DNA of 64,000 nucleotides, from positions 1-64,000 of the forward strand of contig JAALKD010000012.1 in the NCBI GenBank assembly GCA_011088215.1, read 5' to 3'. Below, in pieces: positions 51,338-61,652 of the stretch. The position numbers and the translations under genes were made by a program. The notes beneath the pieces are model-generated. The model saw only the letters and a list, made by a program, of their open reading frames with translations, was not told the DNA's origin and searched no databases. The DNA is from Sphingomonadales bacterium. Its GTDB lineage: Bacteria > Pseudomonadota > Alphaproteobacteria > Sphingomonadales > Kordiimonadaceae. The first letter of the stretch is position 1; every line of letters begins with the position of its first letter.

Positions 51338-52321
51338 CTAAGCCTCCGTCATATTCGTTGCTGCTTCCACAATATCGGCGCTGTCGGGCAACCATCGCAG
51401 CTCAGCCGCTGGCGCATATGGAACCGGTGTATCGGGCGGGCATAACTTCATGGGCGCACACCGAAGCGATCCAAAGGCTTGAGCGCTCACCGCTGCAATA
51501 ACTGCATCAGCGAATCCGGCAAATGCAGTGCCCTCGTCGACCACCAACAGTCGCCCGGTTTTTTCCACACTATCGACAATCGCACCCACATCCAGTGGTT
51601 TGATCGTGCGCGGGTCAATCACTTCCGCTGAAATACCGTTTGTGCCCAGAGTTTCTACAGCCGCTAAAGCCCGATGGCCCATGGCACTTGCAGCTACAAT
51701 AGTGATGTCCGTGCCCTCCCGGATAGTTCGCGCCTTGCCGAGCGAAATCTCGGGCAAGCCTGCTACCACTGGACCCTCAAAATCATAGAGCTGTTTGTTT
51801 TCCATAAAGATAACCGGTCCATCGTATCGGATGGCGGCTTTCAACAACCCGGCTGCATCAGCGGGGTTGGAAGGGCACACCACAGTCAGGCCTGCGATCG
51901 AAGCGAAAAGGCTGTGCAAGCTGGCGCTATGCATCGCACCAGATCCATCACCTGCGCCCATAGTAGTGCGAATAACCAGCGGCAGTTTAAGCCGACCATT
52001 TGACAGAAACTGGGCTTTTGCCGCCTGGTTCATAATCTGGTCAAAGCAAACACCAGCAAAATCGCAAAACATCAGTTCTACAACTGGCTTCAAACCCGTC
52101 ATGGCCGCTCCTACACCCATGCCGACAAAAGCAGTTTCAGAAATGGGCGTGTCAATCATACGTTCGGCTCCGAACTTGCCAGACAAACCTTCCGTAACCT
52201 TGAACACGCCTCCATTTTCAGCGATGTCCTCACCAATACAAATGATGGTATCATCATCGGCCATGGCCTGATGAAGAGCGCTGTTAAGCGCTTGCCTGAT
52301 TGTCAAAACCTGCTCAGCCAT
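51338..52321 (-). CDS. 2-oxoacid/acetoin dehydrogenase E1 beta subunit
   Basis: Start at MAEQVLTIRQALNSALHQAMADD; GEDIAENGGVFKVTEGL; IDPRTIKPLD. Confidence 0.9.
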   Translation of the reverse strand: MAEQVLTIRQALNSALHQAMADDDTIICIGEDIAENGGVFKVTEGLSGKFGAERMIDTPISETAFVGMGVGAAMTGLKPVVELMFCDFAGVCFDQIMNQAAKAQFLSNGRLKLPLVIRTTMGAGDGSGAMHSASLHSLFASIAGLTVVCPSNPADAAGLLKAAIRYDGPVIFMENKQLYDFEGPVVAGLPEISLGKARTIREGTDITIVAASAMGHRALAAVETLGTNGISAEVIDPRTIKPLDVGAIVDSVEKTGRLLVVDEGTAFAGFADAVIAAVSAQAFGSLRCAPMKLCPPDTPVPYAPAAELRWLPDSADIVEAATNMTEA

Positions 52322-53255
52322 CGGTGCCTCCTTGCACCCCAAGCCAGGGTGAAAGCGCATTCGCCGCCGCAAATGGTGCTGATGCCGCCGCCGCAACAGC
52401 TGCGGCTGCATCTTTTTCTGCCGCACATCGTGCAGTGTTCAACAACTGGTCCTTGACACCCTGTTCAGAAAGCCATTTCGCAAAACAGGCCATTGCTTTT
52501 GACGGAGGGAATTCTGATCTTTCTTCATCGCCGAAATAATGGCCATGGTCGCGCGAAACCGTAACTTCAACAAACGCTGGGCTACCCAAACGCGTATATG
52601 TAACCGCATCGCGAAGTGTTTTTAAGCAATCCGTGTAGGCATCGCTGTCGGCAGACCATGCAGTGAGGCCAAAGCTTTCGGCGCGCGCGCAATAGCTGCC
52701 GCTGGTGGCATCAACAGCAGCAGTGGTTTGTGCCATTCCATTATTATACATGACGAAAAGCATCGGCAGATTTAGCGTCGCAGCCAGGTTCATCGTCTCC
52801 AGCACCGCGCCCTGGTTAGCTGCACCGTCGCCGAAAACCGCAACGCCGATACCGCCAACTGCAGCTGTATTTGCGCTCAATGCGCCGCCTGCCGCCAAGG
52901 GAACTTGTGCGCCGACAATGCCATTCGACGTAAGAAAACCTGTTTCCGGCGCCAGCAAATGCTGAGTGCCCGCAAGCCCGTCTGAGAGCCCGCCCTCACG
53001 GCCAAGAATTTCCTTTGCGACAGCAACAGGGTCCGCGCCGCACGCCAGAGCGAGGCCGTGACTTCGATGAGACCCGGTTACATGATCGCGCGTCGGGTCG
53101 AGCTGCTGGCCAAGAAGAATGTCAGCTACCTCTGAGCCTGTGCTCAAATGCACCAACCCAGGCACATTGCCCGCACGCGCCTGGACCGCAATCGCCTTTT
53201 CAAAGGAGCGGATAAACCAGCAGCTTTGGTATTGTTTGAGGGCTACTTCGTTCAT
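52314..53255 (-). CDS. 2-oxoacid/acetoin dehydrogenase E1 alpha subunit (TPP-dependent)
   Basis: Start at MNEVALKQYQSCWFIRSFEKAIAVQ; GDGAANQGAVLETMNLAATLNLPMLFVMYNN TPP motif. Confidence 0.9.
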   Translation of the reverse strand: MNEVALKQYQSCWFIRSFEKAIAVQARAGNVPGLVHLSTGSEVADILLGQQLDPTRDHVTGSHRSHGLALACGADPVAVAKEILGREGGLSDGLAGTQHLLAPETGFLTSNGIVGAQVPLAAGGALSANTAAVGGIGVAVFGDGAANQGAVLETMNLAATLNLPMLFVMYNNGMAQTTAAVDATSGSYCARAESFGLTAWSADSDAYTDCLKTLRDAVTYTRLGSPAFVEVTVSRDHGHYFGDEERSEFPPSKAMACFAKWLSEQGVKDQLLNTARCAAEKDAAAAVAAAASAPFAAANALSPWLGVQGGTDG

Positions 53256-53462
53256 GGTTCTACCCCTACACGAACCCAGCATCACCTTCCAGCGGGAAAA
53301 GGCTTCTTTTCCAAGACACCTCACAGGGTTTTCACTAAAAAAGCGTGCAAAGATGAGAAAAATCAGCCATAATTCACATTCAACTGCTTTGATGACATTA
53401 TGTCACAGGTTGCCCATAGTGCACCGTAGACGGTTGACTCACCCCCTACAGTTCCCATATGT

Positions 53463-53487
53463 AAACCTGACTGATTTAGTCATATAT
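53463..53487. promoter_or_regulatory. IscR type-1-like operator upstream of Rrf2/suf operon
   Basis: aaacctGACTgatttAGTCatatat fits ATASYYGACTRWWWYAGTCRRSTAT at 22/25 positions by hand. Confidence 0.75.
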
Positions 53488-53530
53488 TAAATGACAAAGT
53501 CCTAAATCGCGGGAAAAAAGGGCCAAACCC

Positions 53531-53992
53531 ATGATAAGACTTACAAATTTGGCGGATTATGCCGTTGTATTGATGTGCGAAATCGCCGTTAACTCTGAGC
53601 GTGTGAGCGCACAAACGCTCTCTAGCAGCACCAATATACCGGTACCGACTGTTTCAAAAATATTAAATGCATTGGGTCGCGCTGATCTGCTGGTGTCGCA
53701 CCGCGGACTCAAAGGTGGCTTTGCCCTGGCCCGTTCGTGCGAAGAAATTAGCGTAGCGAACATTATTGAAGCCATTGATGGCCCTATCGCTGTTACGCAC
53801 TGCGCAGAACCCAGCGATATTGACTGCGGCTACACCAACATTTGCGTGATGCGCCCCAAATGGCAGCTTATCAACGGTGCAGTGAAAAGTGCCCTTGATG
53901 ACGTTGTGCTGTCATCGCTTGTCACTCCGCTCGGCGGCGAAGAGCTTGTCGCCCAATTCGAGGCCCAGGCACAAAGCGCCGCCAGAAATTAG
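53531..53992 (+). CDS. Rrf2 family SUF regulator (IscR/SufR-like)
   Basis: MIRLTNLADYAVVLMCEIA; HTH; HCAEPSDIDCGYTNIC cysteine cluster; directly upstream of sufB. Confidence 0.93.
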   Translation: MIRLTNLADYAVVLMCEIAVNSERVSAQTLSSSTNIPVPTVSKILNALGRADLLVSHRGLKGGFALARSCEEISVANIIEAIDGPIAVTHCAEPSDIDCGYTNICVMRPKWQLINGAVKSALDDVVLSSLVTPLGGEELVAQFEAQAQSAARN

Positions 53993-54022
53993 TATGTAAT
54001 TAGAGAGTAAGGAGCCAGCCAT

Positions 54023-55492
54023 ATGGCAGGTACCCAGGAAACCCGCGAACAAGTTGCCGAGATAACCGGAGACTATAAATACGGCTTCTCGACCGATGTG
54101 GAAATGGACATGGCACCAAAAGGTCTGTCCGAAGATATTGTTCGCTTTATATCTGCCAAGAAAGACGAGCCCGAATGGTTGCTGAGTTGGCGACTGAAGG
54201 CTTACCGCGCCTGGTTGAAAATGGATGAGCCTGATTGGGCCAAGGTCAACTATCCGGCAATCGATTATAACGATATTTATTTTTACGCTGCACCCAAAAG
54301 CCAAGACAAACCAAAAAGCCTGGACGAAGTAGACCCAGAACTGCTGCGGGTGTACGAAAAACTAGGCATTCCTCTGGCTGAGCAAGAAGTGCTGGCCGGC
54401 GTTGAAGGCGCGCGCAAAATTGCTGTGGACGCAGTATTCGATTCCGTATCTGTGGCCACCACCTTCCGGGAAGAATTGAAAAAAGCTGGCGTAATTTTCA
54501 TGTCGATCTCGGAAGCGGTGCATGAACACCCTGAGCTGATCCAGAAATATTTGGGCACAGTGGTGCCGCAGCGTGACAATTATTTCGCCGCGCTTAACTG
54601 CGCTGTATTTTCGGACGGTACCTTTGTTTACATCCCCAAAGGAGTTCGCTGCCCGATGGAACTGTCCACTTACTTCCGTATCAATGCGGAAAACACTGGC
54701 CAGTTTGAACGTACCTTGATTGTCGCCGAGGAAGGTTCCTATGTTTCCTATCTTGAGGGTTGTACCGCCCCTATGCGCGACGAAAACCAGCTACATGCGG
54801 CCGTGGTCGAACTGGTGGCGCTTGATGACGCCGAGATCAAATATTCCACCGTCCAGAACTGGTACCCAGGCGACAAAGACGGCAAGGGCGGCATCTATAA
54901 TTTCGTGACAAAGCGCGCGCTTTGCAAAGGCAAAAACTCGAAGGTTTCCTGGACCCAGGTTGAAACCGGTTCTGCCGTCACCTGGAAATACCCCAGTTGT
55001 GTGCTGGCGGGCGAAGGCTCAGTGGGCGAGTTTTATTCAGTGGCTGTTACCAACAACCTGCAGCAAGCCGATACCGGCACAAAAATGATCCATATGGCGC
55101 CCAACACGCGCTCGACCATCATTTCCAAAGGCATTTCTGCCGGGCGTTCGCAAAACTGCTATCGCGGACTGGTGAAAGTACTATCGGGTGCTGAAAATGT
55201 GCGTAATTACACCCAGTGCGACTCGCTCTTGGTGTCGTCGACCAGCGGCGCACACACCGTTCCCTACATCGAAGTGAAAAACCCCACCGCCCAAATCGAG
55301 CATGAAGCGACAACCTCTAAAATATCAGAGGACCAGTTGTTTTATTGCCAGTCGAGGGGCCTGGGTGAAGAAGAAGCGGTCGCGATGATCGTCAACGGAT
55401 TTTGTAAAGAAGTCATGCAACATCTGCCGATGGAATTTGCCGTGGAAGCTCAAAAGCTTCTTGGCATCTCCCTTGAAGGCAGCGTTGGATAA
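54023..55492 (+). CDS. sufB: Fe-S cluster assembly protein SufB
   Basis: [58 protein letters not shown]. Confidence 0.98.
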   Translation: MAGTQETREQVAEITGDYKYGFSTDVEMDMAPKGLSEDIVRFISAKKDEPEWLLSWRLKAYRAWLKMDEPDWAKVNYPAIDYNDIYFYAAPKSQDKPKSLDEVDPELLRVYEKLGIPLAEQEVLAGVEGARKIAVDAVFDSVSVATTFREELKKAGVIFMSISEAVHEHPELIQKYLGTVVPQRDNYFAALNCAVFSDGTFVYIPKGVRCPMELSTYFRINAENTGQFERTLIVAEEGSYVSYLEGCTAPMRDENQLHAAVVELVALDDAEIKYSTVQNWYPGDKDGKGGIYNFVTKRALCKGKNSKVSWTQVETGSAVTWKYPSCVLAGEGSVGEFYSVAVTNNLQQADTGTKMIHMAPNTRSTIISKGISAGRSQNCYRGLVKVLSGAENVRNYTQCDSLLVSSTSGAHTVPYIEVKNPTAQIEHEATTSKISEDQLFYCQSRGLGEEEAVAMIVNGFCKEVMQHLPMEFAVEAQKLLGISLEGSVG

Positions 55493-55506
55493 ATAGGCCA
55501 AATATT

Positions 55507-56244
55507 ATGTTAACTGTCAGAGATTTACGCGTAAGCGTCGAAAATAAAGAAATTATCAAAGGCCTTAGCCTTGAAGTAAAACCAGGCGAGGTACATGCGA
55601 TTATGGGCCTGAATGGGGCCGGGAAATCAACCCTGGCGAACACCATCGCCGGGCGCGATGACTACGAGATGACCGCAGGCTCCATCGAGTTTGACGGCAA
55701 AGACATTAGCGAGCTGGAGCCGCACGAGCGGGTCGGTGAAGGATTGTTTCTGGGCTTCCAGTATCCGGTAGAAATCCCCGGCGTCTCGAACCTAAACTTC
55801 ATGCGCACAGCGCTTAACAGCGTACGGCGCTACCGCGGCGAAGAAGATATGTCTGCGGCCGAATTTATGAAGCTGGTGCGCACCAAAGCTGCTGAGTTGA
55901 AAATGGACTTAGAGATGCTCAAACGCTTCGTCAATGTGGGTTTTTCGGGCGGAGAGAAAAAGCGCAACGAAATGGTGCAAATGGCGGTGCTGAACCCCAA
56001 ATTAGCGGTGCTGGACGAAACTGATTCTGGTCTCGACATCGACGCCCTTAAGGTGGTCGCAGACGGCATCAATGCCCAGCGCAAAAACGACACAGCCATA
56101 TTGCTGATCACCCATTATCAGCGGCTGCTGAACTATGTGCAGCCTGACGTTGTGCATGTGATGATCGACGGAAAAATCATCAAATCCGGCGGCAAGGAAC
56201 TAGCCGCAGAACTGGAAGAAAAAGGCTATGCGGACGTCGCGTAA
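55507..56244 (+). CDS. sufC: Fe-S cluster assembly ATPase SufC
   Basis: GLNGAGKSTLANTIAG; FSGGEKKRNEM; LDETDSGLDIDALK. Confidence 0.98.
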   Translation: MLTVRDLRVSVENKEIIKGLSLEVKPGEVHAIMGLNGAGKSTLANTIAGRDDYEMTAGSIEFDGKDISELEPHERVGEGLFLGFQYPVEIPGVSNLNFMRTALNSVRRYRGEEDMSAAEFMKLVRTKAAELKMDLEMLKRFVNVGFSGGEKKRNEMVQMAVLNPKLAVLDETDSGLDIDALKVVADGINAQRKNDTAILLITHYQRLLNYVQPDVVHVMIDGKIIKSGGKELAAELEEKGYADVA

Positions 56245-56282
56245 ATAGTAGCACGATCCAAGCGATTTAGGAGTATCGGCGC

Positions 56283-57575
56283 ATGCCGGAGTTAATAAAA
56301 TCAACCTACCGCGACCAGGCCGCCAGCCTCTCAGGTACCCTTGCTGGTCTAGACAGTCTGCGAGACAAGGCCATTGACAGATTCGCCGAAACCGGGTTCC
56401 CCACCGCGCGGGACGAGAACTGGCGCTATAGCGACATAAAACGACTTCGCGGTCAGGCCTTTGCCGCTGCGCAGATACAATCTGATGCCCGAATTCCAGA
56501 CGCAATCTGCACGACGGCCGCACGACTAGTAATAATAAACGGTCACTTCGACCAGGAACGCAGCGACTTCGGCGATTTGCTGCAGGCTATATCGGTTCGC
56601 CCACTTGCCAACCACCTAATGGCAAACAGCGAACGTGCCAATGAATTGCGGGTTGGTCGTGAAGCAACAAGCGTTTTAAATACGGCGCTGATGCGCGACG
56701 GACTGGTTCTAGTGGTACCTGCGGGTGTTGAAATTGATGACCCTATTGAGATTATCCACATCATGCATGATGCAGAAAACGCCGCCGCTCAGGTGCGACA
56801 TCTGGTTGAGCTGGGCGAGGGTGCAAAAGCCACAATCCTAGAACGGTTTATCGGCGATGACAGTGCTTACTGGATGAACTCTGTGGTTCAGGCCCGGGTT
56901 GCCGAAGGGGCCGCACTTAACCATTACCGGATGCAGATGGACGGGTCGCAAGCCATCCATACTGCCAATGCCGCTGTCAGCGTAGGCGCGGGCGGCAACT
57001 ATAGTGCCTGCAATGTTTCACTGGGTGCATCGCTGGCACGCTTTGATGCGCAGGTGCGGTTACTGGTTGATGGAGCAAATGCCACCATCGACGGCGTTGC
57101 ACTGGCTGCCAGTCGCCAAAGTCACGACATGCTGGTTCATGTTGACCACCGCATGCCATCCACGAACAGCGATCAGGTTTTCCGCACCGTAGCCGATGCG
57201 CTGGGTAAAAGCTCGTTTCAAGGCAAAATAACTGTCGCAGACGGTGCCCAGCAAACGCTGGCGGATCAATCTTTCAAAGCTCTATTGTTAGACCGGACAG
57301 CCGAAGCCAACGCCAAACCCGAGCTAGAAATTTTTGCTGATGACGTGAAATGCAGCCACGGCGCCACTATTGGTGAGCTTGATGCAAAGGCAATGTTTTA
57401 CCTGATGTCGAGAGGCATTGACCCAACGACTGCTCGTCAGATGCTGGTAGAGGCTTTCACCGATGATGCTTTGGCGCGGATCGACAATGCTGCAATCGCG
57501 GACGCGCTACGTAACCAGATAAAAGGCTGGATGATGGCACATGTGCCTAATACATCAGGGAAAGACGCAGCGTAA
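56283..57575 (+). CDS. sufD: Fe-S cluster assembly protein SufD
   Basis: ENWRYSDIKRL; VKCSHGATIGELDAKAMFYLMSRGI. Confidence 0.96.
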   Translation: MPELIKSTYRDQAASLSGTLAGLDSLRDKAIDRFAETGFPTARDENWRYSDIKRLRGQAFAAAQIQSDARIPDAICTTAARLVIINGHFDQERSDFGDLLQAISVRPLANHLMANSERANELRVGREATSVLNTALMRDGLVLVVPAGVEIDDPIEIIHIMHDAENAAAQVRHLVELGEGAKATILERFIGDDSAYWMNSVVQARVAEGAALNHYRMQMDGSQAIHTANAAVSVGAGGNYSACNVSLGASLARFDAQVRLLVDGANATIDGVALAASRQSHDMLVHVDHRMPSTNSDQVFRTVADALGKSSFQGKITVADGAQQTLADQSFKALLLDRTAEANAKPELEIFADDVKCSHGATIGELDAKAMFYLMSRGIDPTTARQMLVEAFTDDALARIDNAAIADALRNQIKGWMMAHVPNTSGKDAA

Positions 57576-58840
57576 TGCCTGACACGGTTCAACATATCAA
57601 TGCTACTACAACCGCGCCAGAACCGCTGGATGTTGCTGCGATTCGCGGTGATTTTCCTATTTTAAGCCAAACGGTTTACGGCAAGCCGCTCATCTTTCTC
57701 GACTCCGCTGCCAGCGCACAAAAACCAAGCGCTGTTATTGAAGCTGAGAAGGATCTGTATGAGCAATATTATGCCAACATCCACCGCGGTGTTTATAAAT
57801 TCAGCCAGGATGCCACCGAAGCCTATGAGCAAACCCGCGAAACAGTGCGCGCCTTTATAAACGCACAGCGATCGCGTGAATGTATTTTTGTCCGTGGTGC
57901 TACCGAAGGTATTAATCTGGTTGCCCAGACATGGGGCCGGCAAAATATTGGTGAGGGCGACGAAATTATCCTGTCCGAGCTAGAGCATCACTCTAACATT
58001 GTTCCCTGGCAGATGTTGGCCGAGGAAAAGGGTGCTTCGATCAAGGTTATTCCGCTTTTGGATGACGGGTCAGTAGACATGGATGTTTTTGCTGAGCTGT
58101 TGAATGAACGCACCAAGCTGGTTGCGGTTGCCCATATTTCCAATTCCATCGGCACTCATCTTCCTGTTGAAGACATTGTCCGCATGGCCCATGCAGCGGG
58201 CGCGAAAGTGCTGATTGATGGCTGTCAGGCAGCACCACACTGCCCCATTGATGTACAGGCACTGGACGTAGACTTTTACGCTTTTTCTGCCCACAAGGTA
58301 TACGGCCCAACAGGTATCGGCGTCCTATACGGCAAAGAAGATTTGCTGGATGCAATGCCGCCGTGGCAAGGCGGCGGAGACATGATCTCGACCGTCACTT
58401 TTGCCACAACAACTTACAATCATTTGCCGCCTAAATTTGAAGCGGGCACACCCAATATTGCTGGCGGCATCGCCTTCCGCCATGCGCTTGATTATGTCAG
58501 CGCTATCGGATTTGACCGTATTGCTGCCCACGAAGCCGACCTTCGCGACTATGCGACCAGCCAACTAGAGGGCTCGAACAGCGTTCGGTTGATTGGCACT
58601 GCCAAAGGCAAGGGTGCTATTATAAGCTTTGTAATGCAGGAAGCGCATCCGCATGATATTGGCACCATTCTGGACCGCCTAGGCATTGCGGTTCGCGCCG
58701 GACATCACTGTGCTCAGCCGGTGATGGACCGATTTGAAATTCCTGGCACTGTGCGCGCCAGTTTTGGTATTTACAATGACCGCAATGACGTCGACAGCCT
58801 GATTGAGGGCCTGAAAAAAGTAGTGGATATATTCGGATGA
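57575..58840 (+). CDS. sufS: Cysteine desulfurase SufS
   Basis: FLDSAASAQKP; SAHKVYGPTGIGVLYG (PLP Lys); RAGHHCAQPVMDRF (catalytic Cys). Confidence 0.97.
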   Translation: MPDTVQHINATTTAPEPLDVAAIRGDFPILSQTVYGKPLIFLDSAASAQKPSAVIEAEKDLYEQYYANIHRGVYKFSQDATEAYEQTRETVRAFINAQRSRECIFVRGATEGINLVAQTWGRQNIGEGDEIILSELEHHSNIVPWQMLAEEKGASIKVIPLLDDGSVDMDVFAELLNERTKLVAVAHISNSIGTHLPVEDIVRMAHAAGAKVLIDGCQAAPHCPIDVQALDVDFYAFSAHKVYGPTGIGVLYGKEDLLDAMPPWQGGGDMISTVTFATTTYNHLPPKFEAGTPNIAGGIAFRHALDYVSAIGFDRIAAHEADLRDYATSQLEGSNSVRLIGTAKGKGAIISFVMQEAHPHDIGTILDRLGIAVRAGHHCAQPVMDRFEIPGTVRASFGIYNDRNDVDSLIEGLKKVVDIFG

Positions 58841-59376
58841 CCGACGATAGCAAAAGAGATATTTTGGACGTGACCACCGCGAACGTACCGCCGGAAAATC
58901 AGCCTCAAAAGGTGGAGCGACCCATGGTCAGTCCGCAAGAGGGGGCCTATTTCCTAGATAAATTCCTGGATCAGCAAAACGAACCAGAATCTACCGAGTC
59001 GATGAACGATTCGAATGTCGAGTCGCAGGGCGTACAAACAGACCCCACCAACTCTCAAACACCCTCTTCACCCGAAGAGCTTCAAGGCAACATCGTTTCG
59101 GCTTTGCAAGAAATATATGACCCGGAAATCCCGGTGAATATATACGAGTTGGGACTGATTTATTCGGTTGATGTTGCCAAGGATTACTCAGCCCATGTGA
59201 CCATGACGCTGACCACACCGCATTGCCCGGTAGCAGAATCCATGCCCGGTGAGGTGGAGTTGAAAGTGAATTCGGTTAACGGCGTAAACGGCGTTCGGGT
59301 TGACCTTGTATGGGAACCACCATGGGAAATGTCTATGATGTCGGACGAAGCCCGTCTGGAACTGGGTTTATTGTAA
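58837..59376 (+). CDS. SUF-associated DUF59/MIP18-type protein (SufT-like)
   Basis: ALQEIYDPEIPVNIYELGLIYSVDV; TTPHCPVAESMPGEVE; ~80-aa low-complexity N-terminal extension. Confidence 0.9.
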   Translation: MTDDSKRDILDVTTANVPPENQPQKVERPMVSPQEGAYFLDKFLDQQNEPESTESMNDSNVESQGVQTDPTNSQTPSSPEELQGNIVSALQEIYDPEIPVNIYELGLIYSVDVAKDYSAHVTMTLTTPHCPVAESMPGEVELKVNSVNGVNGVRVDLVWEPPWEMSMMSDEARLELGLL

Positions 59377-59384
59377 AGGGTAGC

Positions 59385-59717
59385 ATGATGAAATCAGCGA
59401 TCGAAATTAGCGACAAAGCCGCCGAGCACATCAAGGCGCTGCTGGCAAAAAACCAGGACGCCATCGGCATCAAGCTGGGCACGGAAACTCACGGATGCTC
59501 GGGCCTTGGCTATACGGTTGACTATCTGACCGACGAAGACCCGACTTGCGAAGTTGTCGAGGACAAAGGTGTTAAGGTTTTTGTCGACCGCAAATCTCTG
59601 TTGTTCCTGCTGGGCACTCAGATGGATTGGGAAGACACCATGTTTTCCACCGGCTTTAAGTTCACCAACCCCAACGAAAAGGGCCGGTGCGGTTGCGGGG
59701 AAAGCTTCCACATCTAA
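59385..59717 (+). CDS. sufA: A-type Fe-S carrier SufA
   Basis: GTETHGCSGLGYTVDY and GRCGCGESFHI cysteines. Confidence 0.92.
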   Translation: MMKSAIEISDKAAEHIKALLAKNQDAIGIKLGTETHGCSGLGYTVDYLTDEDPTCEVVEDKGVKVFVDRKSLLFLLGTQMDWEDTMFSTGFKFTNPNEKGRCGCGESFHI

Positions 59718-60498
59718 AGGGCGCCCTATCAAAGGGCAACGGGTTAACGATAAACTCTTCATCTACACACCAAGGGTTTTGCGGCAAATGACCTGCAACC
59801 CGCTTGAGCCACGGTCCAAGTGTTGGGTGTTGAAGCAATATCAAGTCATCCAGCAAACCCACCTGATAGGGGAACATAATCTGGGGATAGATGGCGAAGT
59901 CAGCCATCGACGGAATTGATCCACCACTCAGGTACAACCCGTCTCCCAGATGTGCTGTGAGTTCCATGAACAACCTTTGCTGCATGTCGTGCAACGGCTC
60001 ACTCTGGTCCAGTTCACTAACCATCCTTAAAATGAAAGGGGCTTGCTTGAGAAGGTCAGGCCACGCCTTTTTGACGGGGTCGGGCATCTCGGCAGCGCTG
60101 GACACAATATCTGCGAGACGCCAGGCGCGCCTGCGAAAGGCATCTGTCATCTCTGCCTCAATGGCCGTTCGGAAAAATATGCTCGGAATGAACTGGTCGC
60201 TGGCCCAAGTATCTACCTGTTTTGTTTTCTGCTGCTCGTCAAGCGTGGTGCCTTGCAGGGAGTTTTTCGGAAACAGACTATCGAGCCAAATTCCAATAGC
60301 GGACGAGTCGCGGCGCCACTCCTCGCCGATTTTCAATACGGGGACCTGACTGCCGTCAGAAAATCCAATGGTCTTTTCGGGTTCCACCGGGCTAACGCCA
60401 ATAAAGTCAAACTCTAGTCCTTTATAATACAAGTAACAGGACACCTTCCTCACATAGGGACTAGTGGTATATCCGTACAATTCAATTTTATCGGCCAT
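59662..60498 (-). CDS. Glutathione S-transferase family protein
   Basis: YGYTTSPYVRKVSCYLYYKGLEFDFI thioredoxin-like N-terminus; ORF 3' end overlaps sufA antisense. Confidence 0.85.
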   Translation of the reverse strand: MADKIELYGYTTSPYVRKVSCYLYYKGLEFDFIGVSPVEPEKTIGFSDGSQVPVLKIGEEWRRDSSAIGIWLDSLFPKNSLQGTTLDEQQKTKQVDTWASDQFIPSIFFRTAIEAEMTDAFRRRAWRLADIVSSAAEMPDPVKKAWPDLLKQAPFILRMVSELDQSEPLHDMQQRLFMELTAHLGDGLYLSGGSIPSMADFAIYPQIMFPYQVGLLDDLILLQHPTLGPWLKRVAGHLPQNPWCVDEEFIVNPLPFDRAPFRCGSFPRNRTGPFRWGW

Positions 60499-60621
60499 GA
60501 CAATCCTCGCTGGTTTCTCTTTTACCTAGGCGGGAAATACCTGAGGGAAAGTCACAACACTATAATGTGACTGACCAACAGGGCTGGAAGATATTGCAAT
60601 GAACAAGGGCAACTTTGTTGC

Positions 60622-61044
60622 TTAGTCTTCTCGCGAGACCCTACCGCGGGTCTTTTTCCTGTCACTTTGAATTTTTTTCGTGGTCAACCGCTTTTCCTTG
60701 GCGGACCTGGACGGACGGGTTTTTACCCTAAAAACCGGTTTTACCGCCGCCTGCTTCAACAGGTCAGTTAACCGTCCCACGGCATCTCGACGATTTTCAC
60801 CTTGAGTGCGGAACCGATTGGCAGTTAACACCAGTACACCGTTTCGGGTTAGCTTCTTGCCTGCAATTGTCCGTAGCCGCGCCAACATTTGAGCATCAAT
60901 GGCGGGCGACGCTTTGGCGTCAAAGCGCAGTTGCACCGCCGTCGCTACCTTATTAACATTTTGACCGCCTGGCCCGGCGGCGCGAATGAAACTAAGCTGA
61001 ATGTCGCTGTCATTGACGATAATATCTGGCGTGATTTCAATCAT
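60622..61044 (-). CDS. arfB: Alternative ribosome-rescue peptidyl-tRNA hydrolase ArfB
   Basis: RAAGPGGQNVNKVATAVQLRFD GGQ motif; basic C-terminal tail. Confidence 0.94.
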   Translation of the reverse strand: MIEITPDIIVNDSDIQLSFIRAAGPGGQNVNKVATAVQLRFDAKASPAIDAQMLARLRTIAGKKLTRNGVLVLTANRFRTQGENRRDAVGRLTDLLKQAAVKPVFRVKTRPSRSAKEKRLTTKKIQSDRKKTRGRVSRED

Positions 61045-61199
61045 GAACTACAGAATAGCCATTCCCCTAGCTGTCGCAACTTATGTTGTGTGGGCGGCCT
61101 GCATGTTACCTCAGTCCGTGCATCTTTTTTTGTGGCAGGACCACCAAGTGGCCTTTTCCATTGCGCATGCTATACTGCCGCAAAGCCGGAGGAAATATT

Positions 61200-61622
61200 A
61201 TGCGCGCCTTTTCAATTGTAATCTTAATCAGTGCCTTTTTCACTGCACCCCTATATGCGGTGGCAGATGACAAGCCCGTAGCAGATGACAAGGCAAAAAT
61301 TGAAAGGCTGGAGCTGGAAGTCAAAAATTTGACCGAAGCACTGAACACCATGCGAATGCAATATACTACGCTTCAAACCCGACTTGAAAGCGTGCGCAAA
61401 ATTCTGGGCGACAGAGACATCCTCGATGCAGCCAACGAACAAGAATTCGACGCAAAATTATGTATAACTCGACTTTCCGAATTGAAACAAACCCAAGCGA
61501 AACTGAAATCCTTGGGCTACACAGACCAACATCCAGATGCAGTAAACGTAAACCGGTCCCTAAAAAAACGGATGCTTGAGTGCGGCGACGAAACAGCTGA
61601 CCTTAATGCATCCGGCGATTAA
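61200..61622 (+). CDS. Secreted coiled-coil hypothetical protein
   Basis: Signal peptide MRAFSIVILISAFFTAPLYAVA; heptad-like KIERLELEVKNLTEALNTMRMQYTTLQTRL. Confidence 0.6.
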   Translation: MRAFSIVILISAFFTAPLYAVADDKPVADDKAKIERLELEVKNLTEALNTMRMQYTTLQTRLESVRKILGDRDILDAANEQEFDAKLCITRLSELKQTQAKLKSLGYTDQHPDAVNVNRSLKKRMLECGDETADLNASGD

Positions 61623-61652
61623 GCCAAAAAAACCACCATCAATCATTGCCTG

